DNA of 64,000 nt from Symbiodinium natans (lineage: Eukaryota; Sar; Dinophyceae; Suessiales; Symbiodiniaceae). The notes under the pieces are model-generated. The model was not told where the DNA came from. It saw only the letters and a program-made list of their open reading frames with translations, and ran no database searches. The position numbers were made by a program, and so were the translations under genes. The number at the start of each line of letters is the position of its first letter. The first letter of the stretch is position 1. The stretch is taken from positions 32,501-96,500 of the forward strand of contig CAJNDS010000383.1 in assembly GCA_905221605.1 (NCBI GenBank), written 5' to 3'. Shown one piece after another: positions 10,400 to 22,489 of the stretch.

Positions 10400-11236
10400 G
10401 TATGCTCCTCAGTGATGAAGTTTAGTCGTTTCTGTTACTGTTGCCAAACAATGTTTTTTCCCAGCGCGGAAAAACCAAGGAATCCTAGATGCCAATGGCA
10501 ACACAGAGTCAGTATAGTTATAGTCAGTACCAGTATGCAGTGATGAAGTGCGCCAAAGCGTCTGTCGAGGGGCATGCAGCAGACATACTCTGAGCGCGCA
10601 GCCTCTTTACCTTTGACCACAGGCAAAGATGTTGACCTCGCGCTGACGCCGTGCCATGCGCCCAATCTTCAGCAAATATCTCAAGTGCCACGACTTGAAG
10701 ACAAATTAACTCAGCAGAGCTGCCCTTGGACCGCGTGCTTCTTCATGATTTGCAATTCTTTCTGCAGCCCGTTGCAAATCTTGGCAGCAACTTGAGGCCC
10801 CTGATGCGAAAAGCCGGCCTCCGGGAATCAGCCAATTCGCGTTCTCTGTCTACTCGGCTACTTGTACTAACACAGGGTTTTGCCAGAACAAACCCAAGGC
10901 CTGCAAGAGACCAACCAAAAGTCTGGCGATGTCACCCTCCGAATCTGTGAAGACGACGATGCAGATGAGGACGGTGTCGCCGTTTGGCAAGGTGTAGCCA
11001 TCGAAAACCTTGCTTTGCATTTTGCGGCAAGCCCTACTTGCTAACTGCTAACTTGGGAAGGTGCAAACCCAAACCTTACACGGGTTCACGCTCACGTACG
11101 CGACGTCTTGACTCCGGGGAAGTGATCGGTCACTGGTGAACGGCATCGCCATGCTCAGTGGGCCAACTGAGGCCGCAACAATTCGGTAACATGACGGATT
11201 GAGCAGGTTGGCCTTGGACACTGAACTGCATGACTG
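10400..11236. other. No clear gene
   Basis: Only short ORFs. Some minus-strand stretches (10435-10665) could hold short exons, but I cannot support one. GTCTGGC occurs at about 10391 and 10921. Confidence 0.3.
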
Positions 11237-11617
11237 TCATATGAGTGGCAAAGACGGCAGCCAAGGATCGTTACCCGTTCTGATGATGCAACTGGAATTT
11301 AACCGTGTGAAAAAATCTGCCAAAATGTTACACTTCAGGGAAGAGGCAGGCGGTGTGGAAAATTTCCGTTGGTTCTCCTTCCGGATCACACGGCACGCTA
11401 TGCCACGGAACTGTGCCAAAAATTGCCGGGAATGGAACTTATCCCCAATGTTAACGCCAGCTTGTCGAAGTATCAGCACAAGGTCGGTCAGGTGCGTGGA
11501 AGGTATGTTCTTCACAATCATGAACGTCATGAGCCTTCCTGGGCGAAAGAGACAACTGAAGGATTTTGTCAGACTCAGAAACGAACACGAATAGTAAACA
11601 ATCACAATTACAAACAA
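11237..11617 (-). CDS. Putative exon, unknown protein
   Basis: Open 126-codon stretch. Its middle (about residues 25-95) has a balanced composition with spaced Ile/Leu/Val and Lys/Arg; the ends are hydrophobic or low complexity and may be intron. No family recognised. Confidence 0.25.
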   Translation of the reverse strand: MFVIVIVYYSCSFLSLTKSFSCLFRPGRLMTFMIVKNIPSTHLTDLVLILRQAGVNIGDKFHSRQFLAQFRGIACRVIRKENQRKFSTPPASSLKCNILADFFTRLNSSCIIRTGNDPWLPSLPLI

Positions 11618-12017
11618 GGTGTGGGAACTAAAGGAACGAGGAACAGAAGAAAGTTCTACACTTCCCGTTTGGCAAGGCTCCCAGGGTAAGGCCGATGCTG
11701 TGCTGTCGCTTTAAAGCAGGCGGCAAATTGCGCATGTACTCGCCAGCCGCGTACTGAGACTGAGGGTCTTCAGAAGCACTTTTACTCAGAGGGACTTCTT
11801 CCATGCCCCCATGGTAGGAGCCGCCAGAATCAGAAAGCCCGCCACCACTGTCACCACCAAAGCCTGACTGTTGTCTGCCACGAGACTCCGGCTCAGCAAA
11901 GTTCCTCTAGTGGGACGAGATCTGTCAAGAGAGCAGTAGGCTGAACCTCTAATAGAAGCTGTCAAATAGCAAGAGCTGTTTCCAATACCGAATCCTAAAT
12001 GTGTTTATTCAATCTCG

Positions 12018-12889
12018 TCACGCAAACCTTATAATCCTTAAAAGGCCGGCCAGTGGCTCGCGAGAGCGGCAAGCGCGAACAGTGCGGGGCTGAACACCCA
12101 AGAGTCTGGCCACAAGGCTGTCAAACTTGGAGCCATTCGCGCCCTCCTGCCAACCTGGAAGTATGCGATCGAAGTGATCGCCTTTCATCAGCACTCCCGC
12201 CTCGAACAAACTCTGCAGCCTGGAACAATCAATGCCGACTGGAAGGCAAGTGGTTGTTTTTGCTTACTTTCTAGAACCGAATGGTGCTTGTAGCTCCTTC
12301 TGAAACCTGTATTGATCTACAGACTACAAAATAAAAATCTTTCTCGGGCAAGTCACTGCCAGTCCACATAGTGCACAAGTTGCTGCTCGCGCTTAGTCAA
12401 ATGTTTGCCGCTGGTTCCCAGGACAGCTTTTGGTGTGTCTGGCGTAGGAAAACACTCGTTGCACGCAGGCAACAGGCACGCGCAAGGCGGAGGCACAGGG
12501 CTGCCCACGGGTGCAGGGTTTGCAGGGGCAGCTGGGAAACACTGCAAACAAGTAGGAAGCCAGCAGGCACAGGCAGCCATGGCACTGCGTGGAGCGCGGC
12601 ACTGCTGACAATCTGACAGAGAACACACAACAGCCCTCCTTCTCAGCACACCTGTCGTGACTCTAATTGCTGGTGTATCATTGTGGCGTTCTTGGGCTGA
12701 ACTGCTAAATGAAGATGTTTCAGGGGGAGGCGTTGAGGTCGATGGCTTGCGATTGCGACATGTACCCCGAGAGCTGCTTGCGATGACGCAGGGTTGGCCA
12801 TAGACCCCATCCTGAAACAATTGACAAATGACTAACCTACAGCCTACACCCCCACCTTGGCGGCCTGGAGAGGGCCGAATGGAGTGCAT
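12018..12889 (-). CDS. Putative exons of an unknown Cys/Pro/Ser-rich protein
   Basis: Two exon-like open stretches on the minus strand: 12353-12889 (Ser/Pro/Thr-rich, then repeated 'C-x2-CFP' style Cys-Pro segments near 12440-12590) and 12018-12209 (mixed, Arg/Leu-rich). The repeated Leu-Pro-x2-Cys-x2-Cys-Phe-Pro pattern appears twice and could be a metal-binding repeat or low-complexity sequence. Exon limits uncertain. Confidence 0.3.
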
Positions 12890-13379
12890 GGCACCTCCTG
12901 TCGCATCTTTCTGGTCTTGGGTCTTGGGAATTCGTTTTTTTGTTGAGGTCTCTAGCCTCGAGACATTCAGGCCTCGGCATTATAGAGGCTTTCGAGTTCA
13001 AGGATCTTACTGATTCCTAATATCTTCCAAGCCTCTACCCTGGCCTCAAGCATTTCCAAACGCTTGCACAGCGGGTTCAGACGGCCAAAGGGCAAAGGGT
13101 TGCACATGTTTTCGGGCTTGGGGCTCAGGGTTTGGGAGGGCTTTTGGCTTTGGGCTTGGCTAACCCCTTCCCACGTCTGACGATGCAAACTTACGGAACA
13201 CATCAATGTCCCAAATGCCTCTTAAGTCCCTCAGCAGTGTTACAAATCAGGCCCACACTCTTCCCGCGACACTGATGGGCTTGAGAAGGGCTTAAAGGAT
13301 GCGTGGTTGTCGTCCCATTGAAGACAAGCGCCTTTTGAACAACCCTCAATTTGGGTCGTGGATGGAGGAGAGAATGCCG

Positions 13380-13885
13380 AGCAGACAACTCCAAGGAAAA
13401 AAGTGCCTGACACCTTGAAAAACCCCTAGGAGAGAACCCCTGCCAAGGAGGTCTTGAGCCCAAAAAAGAGAACCTTGAGGAGAGAACGCCGAGGAGGCCT
13501 TGAGAGGAGAGAGAACCCCCAAAAAGAGAACGCGGACACCTTGACGCCTTGCAAGAGGCGAGGAGAGAACCGCGAGGAGAGAACCCCGAGGAGAGAACCC
13601 CTGCCGACGAGGCCTTGAGCCCCAAGTAGACCCGAGGAGAGAACCCCTGAGAAAAGACTGCCGAAAAAAAACCCACCCAAAAAGAGAATGCCGAGGCCTT
13701 GAGGCCTTGAGCCGAGGAGAGAACCCCAAAAAACCTGAGTTGAGAAAATCGAGAAGAGAATGCCAAGGCCGAGGAGGCCTTGAGGCCTTCAGCCGAAGAG
13801 AGAGACCCGAGGAGAGAACCCCTGCCTGCCAAGGAGGCCTTGAGCCCCAAGTAGACCCCGACAAAAGAACGTTCAGGAGAGAATG
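13380..13885. repeat. Purine-rich degenerate tandem repeat
   Basis: Array built from 'GAGGAGAGAACCCC', 'AAAGAGAACGCCGAGG' and 'GCCTTGAGCCCCAAGTAGACC' units in variable order, strongly purine-biased on the plus strand. Ser/Leu-rich minus-strand ORFs through it are low-complexity shadows. Confidence 0.8.
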
Positions 13886-14440
13886 CCGAGAATGAAGCTG
13901 CCTCCACGCGCACATACGGCAAAAGACTTCCAGGCTCGGAGTTCAGGAACAAATTAGCTGGACATCATGCTGTAGAATGCAGGCGGGAGGGCGAGGCTAC
14001 ACGAAACTCTACACTGTCAAAAACCCAGAAAACCCTATACAACAGCCCAGCCGCGATCGCTCGAGCCTCCTCAGGCAAGTCGGCTGCCAACGAAGCCTGG
14101 GCCTGCGCCAATCAAGAACAGCTAGCTGACTGTCCAACTGAAGTGTCGAAGTGCGAGTGCCGCCAGAAGCAAGCAGGACAAACTCTCTGATGAATGCACT
14201 GGCTGAGCGCAACTTTTGCGCGTCCGATCCTATCTCACGTCATGTGGTAAAATGGCGCCAGGCCTGGGCACACTGGGCAAGGTTCTTGCCTAAGGCTTCT
14301 CTATTGCCAATCCACCCATCGTGCGGCTTGCACGGCAGTGCACGGTGTCTGCTTAGCATGCTTATGCTTCTTGCCAAGGCCTGGATCTGCCAGAATCAAG
14401 TGGGAAATTAAACAAAATCTGGGTCTGACAAGACCCGCGG

Positions 14441-14912
14441 TCAGGCCGCGGGTCCCGCGTTTGATGAGCCTCGGCCACGGCCACGGTCCTGGCCGCCACG
14501 GCCCTGGCCACCACGGCCACGGCTGCGTCTGCCACCGCCACGATTGCCACTGCCACTGCCACCATTCTTCTCTTTGTTCCTCTTTGTTCCGGCCTTCAAG
14601 TGGCCACTGCGACCTCGGCCACGACCTCGGCCCGACGTTGCCGTCCTCGGCGTTTTCGGCCCGGGCCGTCTGGCGATGTCCGAATGTTTTCCGTAGTTTA
14701 TGGTAATCTCCTTGCCCGGGGCAATCACGCCTTGGCTGCTGGAAGAAGAATTTCGGCAATGCTGGGAATGGACATGTGAAAAGGTACTGGTGCATTGCAG
14801 CGAGGGTTCTCGTGGTGATCAGCTGCAGCGCATGCTGCGACAGGCTGTGGTCTGGCTGCATCTCCAGCCGTGCGTTCGGCCGGGTGGATATGCCCGTGTA
14901 ATGGTTCACGAA
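14441..14912 (-). CDS. SET-domain protein (partial), RGG-rich tail
   Basis: SET domains transfer methyl groups to lysines. The conserved C-terminal half is visible in two exons. The upstream exon (to about 14820) encodes an Asn-His-Tyr ... Pro-Asn-Ala segment like the SET 'NHS..PN' motif. The downstream exon (from about 14740) encodes Ala-Pro-Gly-Lys-Glu-Ile-Thr-Ile-Asn-Tyr-Gly, matching the 'aGeElt.nYg' motif. They are separated by a roughly 85-nt intron; a GA-AG junction would keep the frame, but I cannot prove the donor. The following residues are Arg-Gly-Gly/Arg-Gly repeats (about 14470-14660), as in RNA-binding tails. N-terminal SET motifs were not found, and the substrate is unknown. 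Confidence 0.55.
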
Positions 14913-15033
14913 ACCTTATATATGATCTCTGCAAGGTCCAGTTGCAATGTCGACAAAAGAGTCTCAGGTGGGCGACTGTCATTAGGAAGCAATGACTGAC
15001 CAAAGACCATTCAGTAATTGCATCCACTGGCAT

Positions 15034-16127
15034 TCAAGATGCTTGACAAGTCTGTCGCCACTTTATAGCGTGGCTCTGGCGCTCCATCCTCGTGCGCCTT
15101 CACAAACACTTTTATGACGCTGCATCGCCTTGGCTAGTGGCTCGTGTCATGGAACGCGCGAGACAGTCACACAACCATTGCACTCATGTCACGTGGCTTC
15201 ATTCCCCGTCGCAGCCTCTTGAATTCTTGACTCTTACAGATTCCATTATTCATTGATTCATTCTCAAACCAGAATCACAACAAGCTTCAGCTTCTGTCTC
15301 ATCGTGGGCTCCACCGATTCAATCCACTCGATGCATTCCTTTTCACTGCTGAACCTGAGCAAACGGGCTCGCAAAGACATTTGCATGAAACAACGACGCG
15401 CTTCCAAGACGTCTTGCGCATGGCCGTGGAGAGGTATTTCAGCCGTGCGCACTGCCTCCTTGTCACTCAGTCAGCACGTCTGACTATCAGAAGGTCTGAC
15501 TGTCATCTGTCTGACCGTATTGCAAGTCAGACACTATGGTGCTATATCAACGCCTGGTCTTGCACTCATGTGCTGCAACCAAGATCACGGACGCTGGGTG
15601 TACGATTTCTACACTTATCAGGTCGTGCAAATTCTAAACACCCACTACTTTCGTTGACCCTTGTAACCGTGGCATCTTGGCATTGGCATCAGAGTCTGGC
15701 CAGGCGACGCACGGCAGCGTCACGGGTGTGACGACTCTGGCATGCAGTTTGCTAGGATGCTCAAGAGTGCCGCGCACACGACACTGAAAGAGAAGGAGTG
15801 CCCGGAAAAGCACTTCGCCACACTGCTGGGCAACTCACTAAGTCCATACCTCACCTGTTGCTCAGCATCAATGCCTTGCAATGCTAAAAATTGCGACGCG
15901 TTCAATTTCTTCCTTGCTTGTCGTATCCAGGAAGAACAAAATTAAACATTGCTATTCCTGCAAAATAACTTGTAAGTAAGCCAACAAGCTTGTATAAAGC
16001 AAGCTTCCGCTTGTGAACGTAGATGCCTCTGGGAAGTAGGCAGGGACTGACGCCATTTCTCCAGGAACGTCTTTCGACGGATTGATCCAACTGAACAACG
16101 ACCTGGCTCCTGAGTTGGACAATCATG
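15034..16127. other. No firm gene; GTCTGAC cluster
   Basis: Mostly short ORFs. A minus-strand open stretch at 15720-15905 could be an exon but is short. Three GTCTGAC copies and one inverted copy lie within about 60 bp at 15478-15535. Confidence 0.3.
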
Positions 16128-16518
16128 TTATGGTCTTCTTTGCAAGGCTCTCTTGCAGTAAGACCTAAAATTGACGTGCGTGCAGACACGTTTCTCGGCA
16201 ATCTTCTCGCATCTGGCATCGATGAGGTGCATGGCCAAGCAGTGTGCCTGCCGCTCGGTCAGATCTGCGATGGAGCCTTCACGGGCCAGGGTTCCCAAAG
16301 CGTTGCAGAAACAAAGCCTGACAGACACACGTGAAAAATGCAGCCCAGGCGCCCTGGATGTCCTTGACCATGGCTGCCACCTCCTTCTCAGAGACGCCCC
16401 AGGACTCCACATACTCCTTGGCCCTGCTCTTCCACTTCACGCCAGTCCCGGCCCCACGGTCGGCAGCAGCCCCGGGGTTCTCCTGGGCTCCCCGCGGCAG
16501 GCCACTGAAGATCCTCAT
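16128..16518 (-). CDS. Putative exons, unknown protein
   Basis: Two exon-like stretches in different frames: about 16340-16518 (Lys/Glu/Val-rich with Trp residues) and 16128-16300 (Ala/Leu/His/Arg helix-like). Both read as ordinary protein rather than repeat. They lie 3' of the cytosine methyltransferase on the same strand and could be its C-terminal exons, but no methyltransferase motif is seen in them. Confidence 0.35.
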
Positions 16519-16639
16519 TTTATCGACACGTCACACTAGAGAGTCTCTGTCTGTCTTGGTCTTGCTGAACTTCAAGCCACTCCGCACACAAGAGCTGAAA
16601 TCCATTTATGAATTACGGCTGCAAGGGGAACACAGGCCA

Positions 16640-17880
16640 AGGCACTGGTGGAGGCTGACATGAGTGGAGGTTTGGAAAGTCTGGCACATCAACGCAGCTT
16701 CGCGCGAGGAGCCGTGGCCACGGAGATAGAAGAAGAAGTATACCCTTTGTCGGTGATGTGGCAGGCCGTAGTCCATGCTGTTCACTGGCATCCAGCTTCC
16801 TTCGTACCCAATGTCTGACATCATCTGAATAAGCTTGGTAGTTCCAGGAACGCTGTCCTCAACCTGCCGCTTGTTAGCGATGGCGCGCACGTTCTCCAGA
16901 AGAACCATTCTGGGTCTGGCTTGTTGAGCATAATGTACAACCTTGGTCGCAACAGTCTGTGCTTTGATTACCACGGCGCGCACAATGGCGCAACAAGATC
17001 CAAAAAAACACCGATGCACCTTGCTGCGCAAGGGACCGCCTGCAACGTGCTGCCAGAGCTGCACTCCGGGTCTGTCACACTGCCAGGGGTGCTGGTCAAG
17101 GACGAGATGCTCTTGCAAGACGTGCCACTGACGAGCAGGTCGCAGTCCGGGCAGTCCACAGTGGCATCCTCTGCTACAGAAGCCAGGCACATGACACGCT
17201 GCTTTCTTGTTACTGAAACTGAAACACATCAGAGCACAGCTTTTCATCTAGAAAACGAGATGCAGCTCGGGCATCGACGCCTCTCCCCTCCGCCAGCTCC
17301 AAGACATCTTGGAAGACATGTCTGGCGCTCTGCTTTCTGACCAAGAGCGCCCGCTTCGTGTCGTCCAGCTCGCACTGGAAGACGTAATCCAGCCGGAAGG
17401 GTAGCAAGTGCTTCTGCAGCAAGGTAAGGGCCATATGGCAAGTCCCCATGCCAGTGCACATACTGCCCACGCGGATGACACTCTTCCTTGGCAAAGAGAA
17501 CGTCTTGCCACTCGTCATCCACACAGCTCGGCAATGCTTCAACCTCGGGCGACCGGCCGACAGAGAGAAACACAAGACAGAGAGGGAGGGAGAAAGGGGA
17601 GAGGGAAAGGGAAAGGGAGAGGTAGAGGGAGAGGGAAAGGGAGAGGGAGAGGAGCATGCAATCACGACCCAGCTTCCAGGCAGTGGTGAAGTTCTTGCCG
17701 CTGGTCGCCGGGTCCATGTCCAAGTGAGCAGCTGAATCGAAATTGGCCTCCACGGGCGGACAGTCTGACTTGGGGTCGGACTCCTCATCCACTGTGTCTC
17801 CGTCTGGCTCTGGTGCTTTGCGTTTGCAATTGAAACTGCGCTGGCGCTCGTGGCGCAAGGCCACCCCGGCCTGGAAGCAC
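16640..17880 (-). CDS. DNA (cytosine-5) methyltransferase, multi-exon
   Basis: Encodes the SAM-binding and catalytic parts of a C5 methyltransferase. An exon ending at 17281 carries motif I (Gly-Ser-Met-Cys-Thr-Gly-Met-Gly-Thr). Exon 17212-17040 carries the catalytic-loop region with Ser-Gly-Thr-Ser-Cys-Lys in place of the usual Pro-Cys, retaining Cys. An exon starting at 16956 carries Leu-Leu-Glu-Asn-Val (ENV) and a Gln-Arg-Val-Tyr motif. Intron 17280-17213 (68 nt) and intron 17039-16957 (83 nt) are both GC-AG and keep the frame exactly. An acidic upstream exon at about 17660-17880 probably belongs to the gene. C-terminal motifs IX-X were not located. Confidence 0.75.
17570..17655. repeat. 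Purine-rich GAGGGAAAGG tract in methyltransferase intron
   Basis: Degenerate (GAGGGAAAGGGA)n on the plus strand, i.e. a pyrimidine tract on the coding strand, between the upstream exon and the motif-I exon. Confidence 0.85.
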
Positions 17881-18167
17881 GTTGCGCAGCCCGGAAGCAT
17901 ACACGAGCACGACATGGCTGCTGGCTGCCCACCAACAACAGCTCAGCTGGACGTTTACAGAAACTGGTCTGCAACTCCGGGCCGATGCGCTTGAACTATC
18001 GCGGCTTGCAGGCTGTTGCAATTGGCAAGCTCAGCATGCTGGGTTGCAAGTGAGGCAAATGCACTGGCTAACTGAGGCCAGTGGCCATGGTCCCTTCACA
18101 TAGAAGACTTTGTTTGCCGCCATCTCCTCCTTTGCGAAGAGGCCATAACCTGCTTTGCCATTCTTGC

Positions 18168-18823
18168 TCAACTGGACCTGAGCACAGGAAAAATGCAATG
18201 GTACGTCACCTCGTCTTCTTGCGTCGTTGCAACCGGCCTCATGGCCTTAGACCTACACAGACACATGGCCATGGCTGGCCATCCACATTGACAAGGAACT
18301 TTCGCACCGTGCATGGCCTGGAAGCGGCTGTTGCGGTGGCTGCACGCTGTCTTGGTCAGGTCATCCACCGGATGGGCATCATCCGAGTCTGACTCATATG
18401 TGCCGCCCAGAACAAAAGGCTCCTCGGCACTGGAGCCAGCCCCTGCAATCGATATCCAGTTCGGAAGGTACCTGTCATGCACATTATCGTCATACTCAGT
18501 AAACCCCTGTCTCTCAGGATGCAAAAGACGCCATGCCACAGGCTGCAGTCCCAGCCAGGCTGCGGGCTGTCCACCACCTCCACGGGTTTCATGCCTCTCA
18601 GCATGCTTTGGACGTCCCGCTTCAGGACACGCGTTTGCGATGGTATGGCCAGCTCAGCTGCCTGCTTCGAGGCGGACACTTTGTCCTCCCCAAAGCAGTG
18701 GATCCTGAGCAGAAGAAGCGGGGTAGCAAACGCGCGCAAAGGACTTGCGCAAGCAAAAGCTAAGATTTCTATCCAGGATCGCTTGCTCCAAAGTGTGATC
18801 CGTGCAATGCAGTGCTCGAGCAT
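18168..18823 (-). CDS. Putative exons, acidic unknown protein
   Basis: Exon-like stretches in two frames: about 18540-18720 (Lys/Arg/Val, ending with Trp-Asp-Cys) and about 18360-18500, which contains an acidic Glu-Ser-Asp-Ser-Asp-Asp run. The composition is clearly protein-like. No known domain. May be an upstream part of the methyltransferase transcription unit or a separate gene. Confidence 0.35.
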
Positions 18824-19363
18824 CAGCCAGCTGTCCAGGGCGGAAGAGGAATAACTTCAGCTTCCTGGGCTGCATCAAGCTGCCAGCGCTGTCCAGGACA
18901 GACCCGCGTTATCAATCTGAGCCCGAACGATTAAAAGAAGATCCACCCAACAATTTGCCACTTGCTTTTCTAAAACTACAATGCTAAGCTGCGAGCCGCT
19001 GAAAGTATTCATGTCAGCATACTTCAGCGACGCCAAAATGATGCCCAGCTGCAGGGTGTAGGGCACCTGGAAGTCTGGAACCATTACCGATTCACGTGTT
19101 CACGTCGGTGGAATGAAGTCATGGGCCGTTCTTTAGAAAGTAGCGCCAACGGTTAAACATTTTGGTAAAACAAAAAAGTACCGACGATGCAGCGTGGGAA
19201 CGGTCAGCACAACTGTCTGCGGGCAGAGCCGCTGGAACACTTCCAGCCAGGTCTGACACGAAACCCCATGCCTGAAAGACCTGCCCCACTTGCCAGGCGC
19301 ATCATTTCCGTCAGCGTCACCTTCGGAATCTGCTTCCTGTCAGTCAACATAGCTGACAGTGAC

Positions 19364-19648
19364 TCAGTTACCCTGTGCGTCACGCGCCTCGGGAGTGGCC
19401 TCTGCCTCGACCTTTTTGGAGGGTGACTTTGTCTGGCCAAGCAGTTTCTCTTCCAAGGTCAGCACCCTGGCGGGCGTCTGACCACCGATCGTGTCCAAAG
19501 CGACCATGTTCATGTCCAACTTCAACGACTTGCAGCCGTTGCACACGTCCAGCAGCTGATCCCCACTGGGATACGCGTCGCAGGGCCCGAACCATGCCGG
19601 CTCATCTGACCTTGGACGCAGATGGCTGTCAGGGAGACCCCGCTCCAA
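19364..19648 (-). CDS. Putative exon, unknown protein
   Basis: 95-codon open stretch with a well-ordered interior (hydrophobic/Asp/Lys alternation, a Cys-x2-Cys pair and a Lys/Glu-rich end). Two GTCTGRC motifs lie inside coding sequence and fall in the reading frame as Gln-Thr. Function unknown. Confidence 0.4.
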   Translation of the reverse strand: MERGLPDSHLRPRSDEPAWFGPCDAYPSGDQLLDVCNGCKSLKLDMNMVALDTIGGQTPARVLTLEEKLLGQTKSPSKKVEAEATPEARDAQGN

Positions 19649-19933
19649 CCCCGCTCCAAAGTTTCTCGCCTTCTAGCTTTTGCAGAGCCCTGCAAACCCT
19701 AAACCTTAAACCCTTAAACCTGGCAAAAGTACAGCCGGACACTGCTTCTTGCGAGACCAGGGAGCAGGTCGTGCGCTTGGGGCCCGGACGCCAGGACAAA
19801 GTACTCCACGTAGCACTTGCCCTTTTGCGTGGGCGTGTGCTGAAGCACCGGCAACCTTTACTGAACTTGGAACCCTCGCAAATATTCTAATTTTAGCCGT
19901 TTCTTACGAATAATAGTAACCAAAAAATACAAA

Positions 19934-20711
19934 TTATTTCCAAGTACCCCGAAGCAACAACGTGGAGAAACGGAAGCTGGCCAGGTTTGGGTAGGAGGCC
20001 AGCAGCGATGCCTTCCAGGTGCTCAGCTGGCCCGGATCGTGGCCCAGCGCCAGCAGCACACGGTCACAGGCCTCAGCTGGGCCCCCCCTCCAAACTCCAA
20101 AGATGCCTCGAAAGCACCATGTGGGACTGGACAGTAATACACGGAAGTGAGGAAGGCCAGGCGGCGTGAACACATGTGAGCACCCAAAGCTGCGCGGGGT
20201 CGGTCTGACAAACGGGCCTGCTGGGATAGCCCCTCGACTTCCGCGGCGGCGGAATCACGTACAGGCAGCCAGATTCGCGAGGCTGCATAAGGTCCTGAAA
20301 GACTGAAAGCTGCATTGTGTCACAAAGTTAGAAAGCACAAACTGTCGCAAGTCGCAAGCAAGCTCGTGAAGCAAACCTGGCCTTCGGAAGGTGTCGTGTC
20401 TTGCATGGAAGGTGGTCGTAAATGCAGAGAACCTCCTCGACCGTGCTCAAGGAATCTTTGCGGACGGCGTCTTCGAACTTTTGCATTCTGACCTCTGCCG
20501 AGTCTGGCGGAGGGTCCTCTGGCGTATCAGTGACGTTCTTGTGCGCGGGAGCGCTGCTTGCCATCCCATCAGCGTGATCAACTGGCGTCTGCTCCTGATC
20601 AGCCTTCTCGGCCTCACCATCATCCACTGACATAGCATCACTGCCATCACTGCCCCCCAAGTTCTTTGTTTCCGCTGTGAGCAGGTCTGGCTCAGCCTGC
20701 GAACAAGGCAT
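19934..20711 (-). CDS. Putative exons, acidic unknown protein
   Basis: Two exon-like stretches: about 20380-20711 (Asp/Glu/Ser-rich then a helical segment ending near 20400) and about 19945-20100 (Ala/Leu/Ser helix-like). Both contain GTCTGRC motifs as Pro-Asp or Ser-Asp codons. No domain recognised. Confidence 0.35.
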
Positions 20712-21679
20712 GTTTCCAAGAATAGATAGTACACTGCAGGAGCTGGGAGAAGACAGGCAGCATGCAGAATCCCCACAACTTCTCTGCTAGACTTCTGGTA
20801 CATCGGGGGGAACAGCAGCCACGACAAGAGAAGCAAAACGCACGCGTCGTGCATGTCACGGCACGCCAAGTGCAGGACCAAAACGCAAACATCAAGCATG
20901 AAGGGCGGCCTCCCCACTGTTCGCCTAATTTCGGATGTTTTCAAGCTACTTCAAGCAACCCCGTTCCTCCACACCGACTCCATCCTTCAGCTTCAGGCCC
21001 GCCATCAACTTGTCTTCCATCAGGCCCAGCTCTGAGTCTGGATGCAGACTGAAGAAAATCATCTCCTCTGGCTTATAGCCTTGGTGGCTGCAAAGCGGGA
21101 GTTGAGAATGGGAAAAATGAAGAAATCAGCATTTCCTTGGAATCCATGAATGAAACAAAGGCCAAGCAACCTCGAGCGGCTGTCTGCATCAGCAAACTCC
21201 GAAATCCCTCTTCACCCTGTATAACAGCTCTGGCATAGAGCCTGCAGGGCAGCACCACAGCGACCGCAAGGCTCGTACAGGACTACCAGAACACAATACG
21301 CAATGTCTGATGCCGGCCAACATCGCACGGTCTGTTTTTTGTGACGCTCTACACCCTAGACATGCTTAGACAGACACACAGACAGCCTTGAAAAGGAGGC
21401 AACGTCACCAACAACCTTGGCATACTTTGTCTTAATGTGGAGAAAGTACTTGACCGCAAGCCTCAGGCACATGAGCTCAAGTCCTTTCGCGCGTGCTGCA
21501 GGCTGCAATGAAAGACAAACTGACAAGCTCTGTATTTGGACTACTATGGGAGCTTCCAGAATTCCTGTCGTGTGCTTCCGCGGCAAAGAGACACGTGGCT
21601 GTCGCACAGGTCGTTAAAGACATTGGCCGTGATCGGTGGCCGGCGCATGTGGGGAATGTCACCAGCTGCACCAACACTT

Positions 21680-22489
21680 CAGCTCCCCTTTGAGAATGAT
21701 CGCTATGGCCTGGCCATCCAGCAGGCAGGTCATGGGCACTGCCAGCCCCCAGTTATTCTTCCACGGGCCCAGGGCCAATCACACTTTTAGCCAAGCCTGC
21801 TGCGCCACAACCTTCTGTGAGGGGATCATGTCCTCAGGGCCGATTTCGTCTGCCGGAAGCTTGAAGACCTGGAACAAGTGGACAAGACAATTGTTTCAAT
21901 TGTGGTGGACATGGATGATGTGGATTCCAACGTCGAAAGCGACGGGCCTCTCCCGCGGGAACACTCTCGCCACACAGCCGCAGCCAGCTGTCTGACAACA
22001 AGTAGTTGCTGTGGAAGCAGTTGGCGTAAACAGCCTGCTTCTCCTGTTCCAGGCAAAGCCATTAACGATTAACAATTCTCATTTTGATTTGACAATGAGA
22101 ATAGTGGCAGTCGCAGTGCTTACGGGCGCGTGTGAAGCCCGCGGGTGCAATGGCGTGCCTTGCGGAAGACTGCAATTTCGCTGATTGCTTTCAAGGAGGT
22201 ACGGGCCAGCATCTGCTTCATGTCCCTGTAGCGAACCTAAGGCAGCATAGGCAGCGGTTTGCAGGATCAGTGGATTGGCAAAATCTCCGTGCTTCCACAC
22301 AGCGCGATGAGAATGTTGGACATTGGACACTAGGAATGAGCAAGTCACGGCCTGGTTTCCGCTGCTCGCCCGCAGCAGGCTCGTGAATGCCTGCTCTGCC
22401 GTCTTGCTGCGCAGGGCCCGAGACAGGAGGCCGCCATCATTGTCATCTGGCAATACCTCCTTGGACGGCAACAAACAGCTGGGACACAC
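21680..22489 (-). CDS. Putative exons, unknown protein
   Basis: Exon-like stretches at about 22350-22489 (acidic then Ser/Lys/Leu), about 21795-21885 (Pro/Asp/Glu then Gln/Ala) and about 21680-21776 (Gly/Leu/Trp/Lys). The latter two are separated by a short region with a possible GT donor. No recognised family; boundaries approximate. Confidence 0.3.

Noticed and set aside
13203-13952. 249-codon Ser/Leu/Gly-rich ORF on the minus strand
   Set aside because: Follows the degenerate purine repeat; the same pattern is open in other frames.
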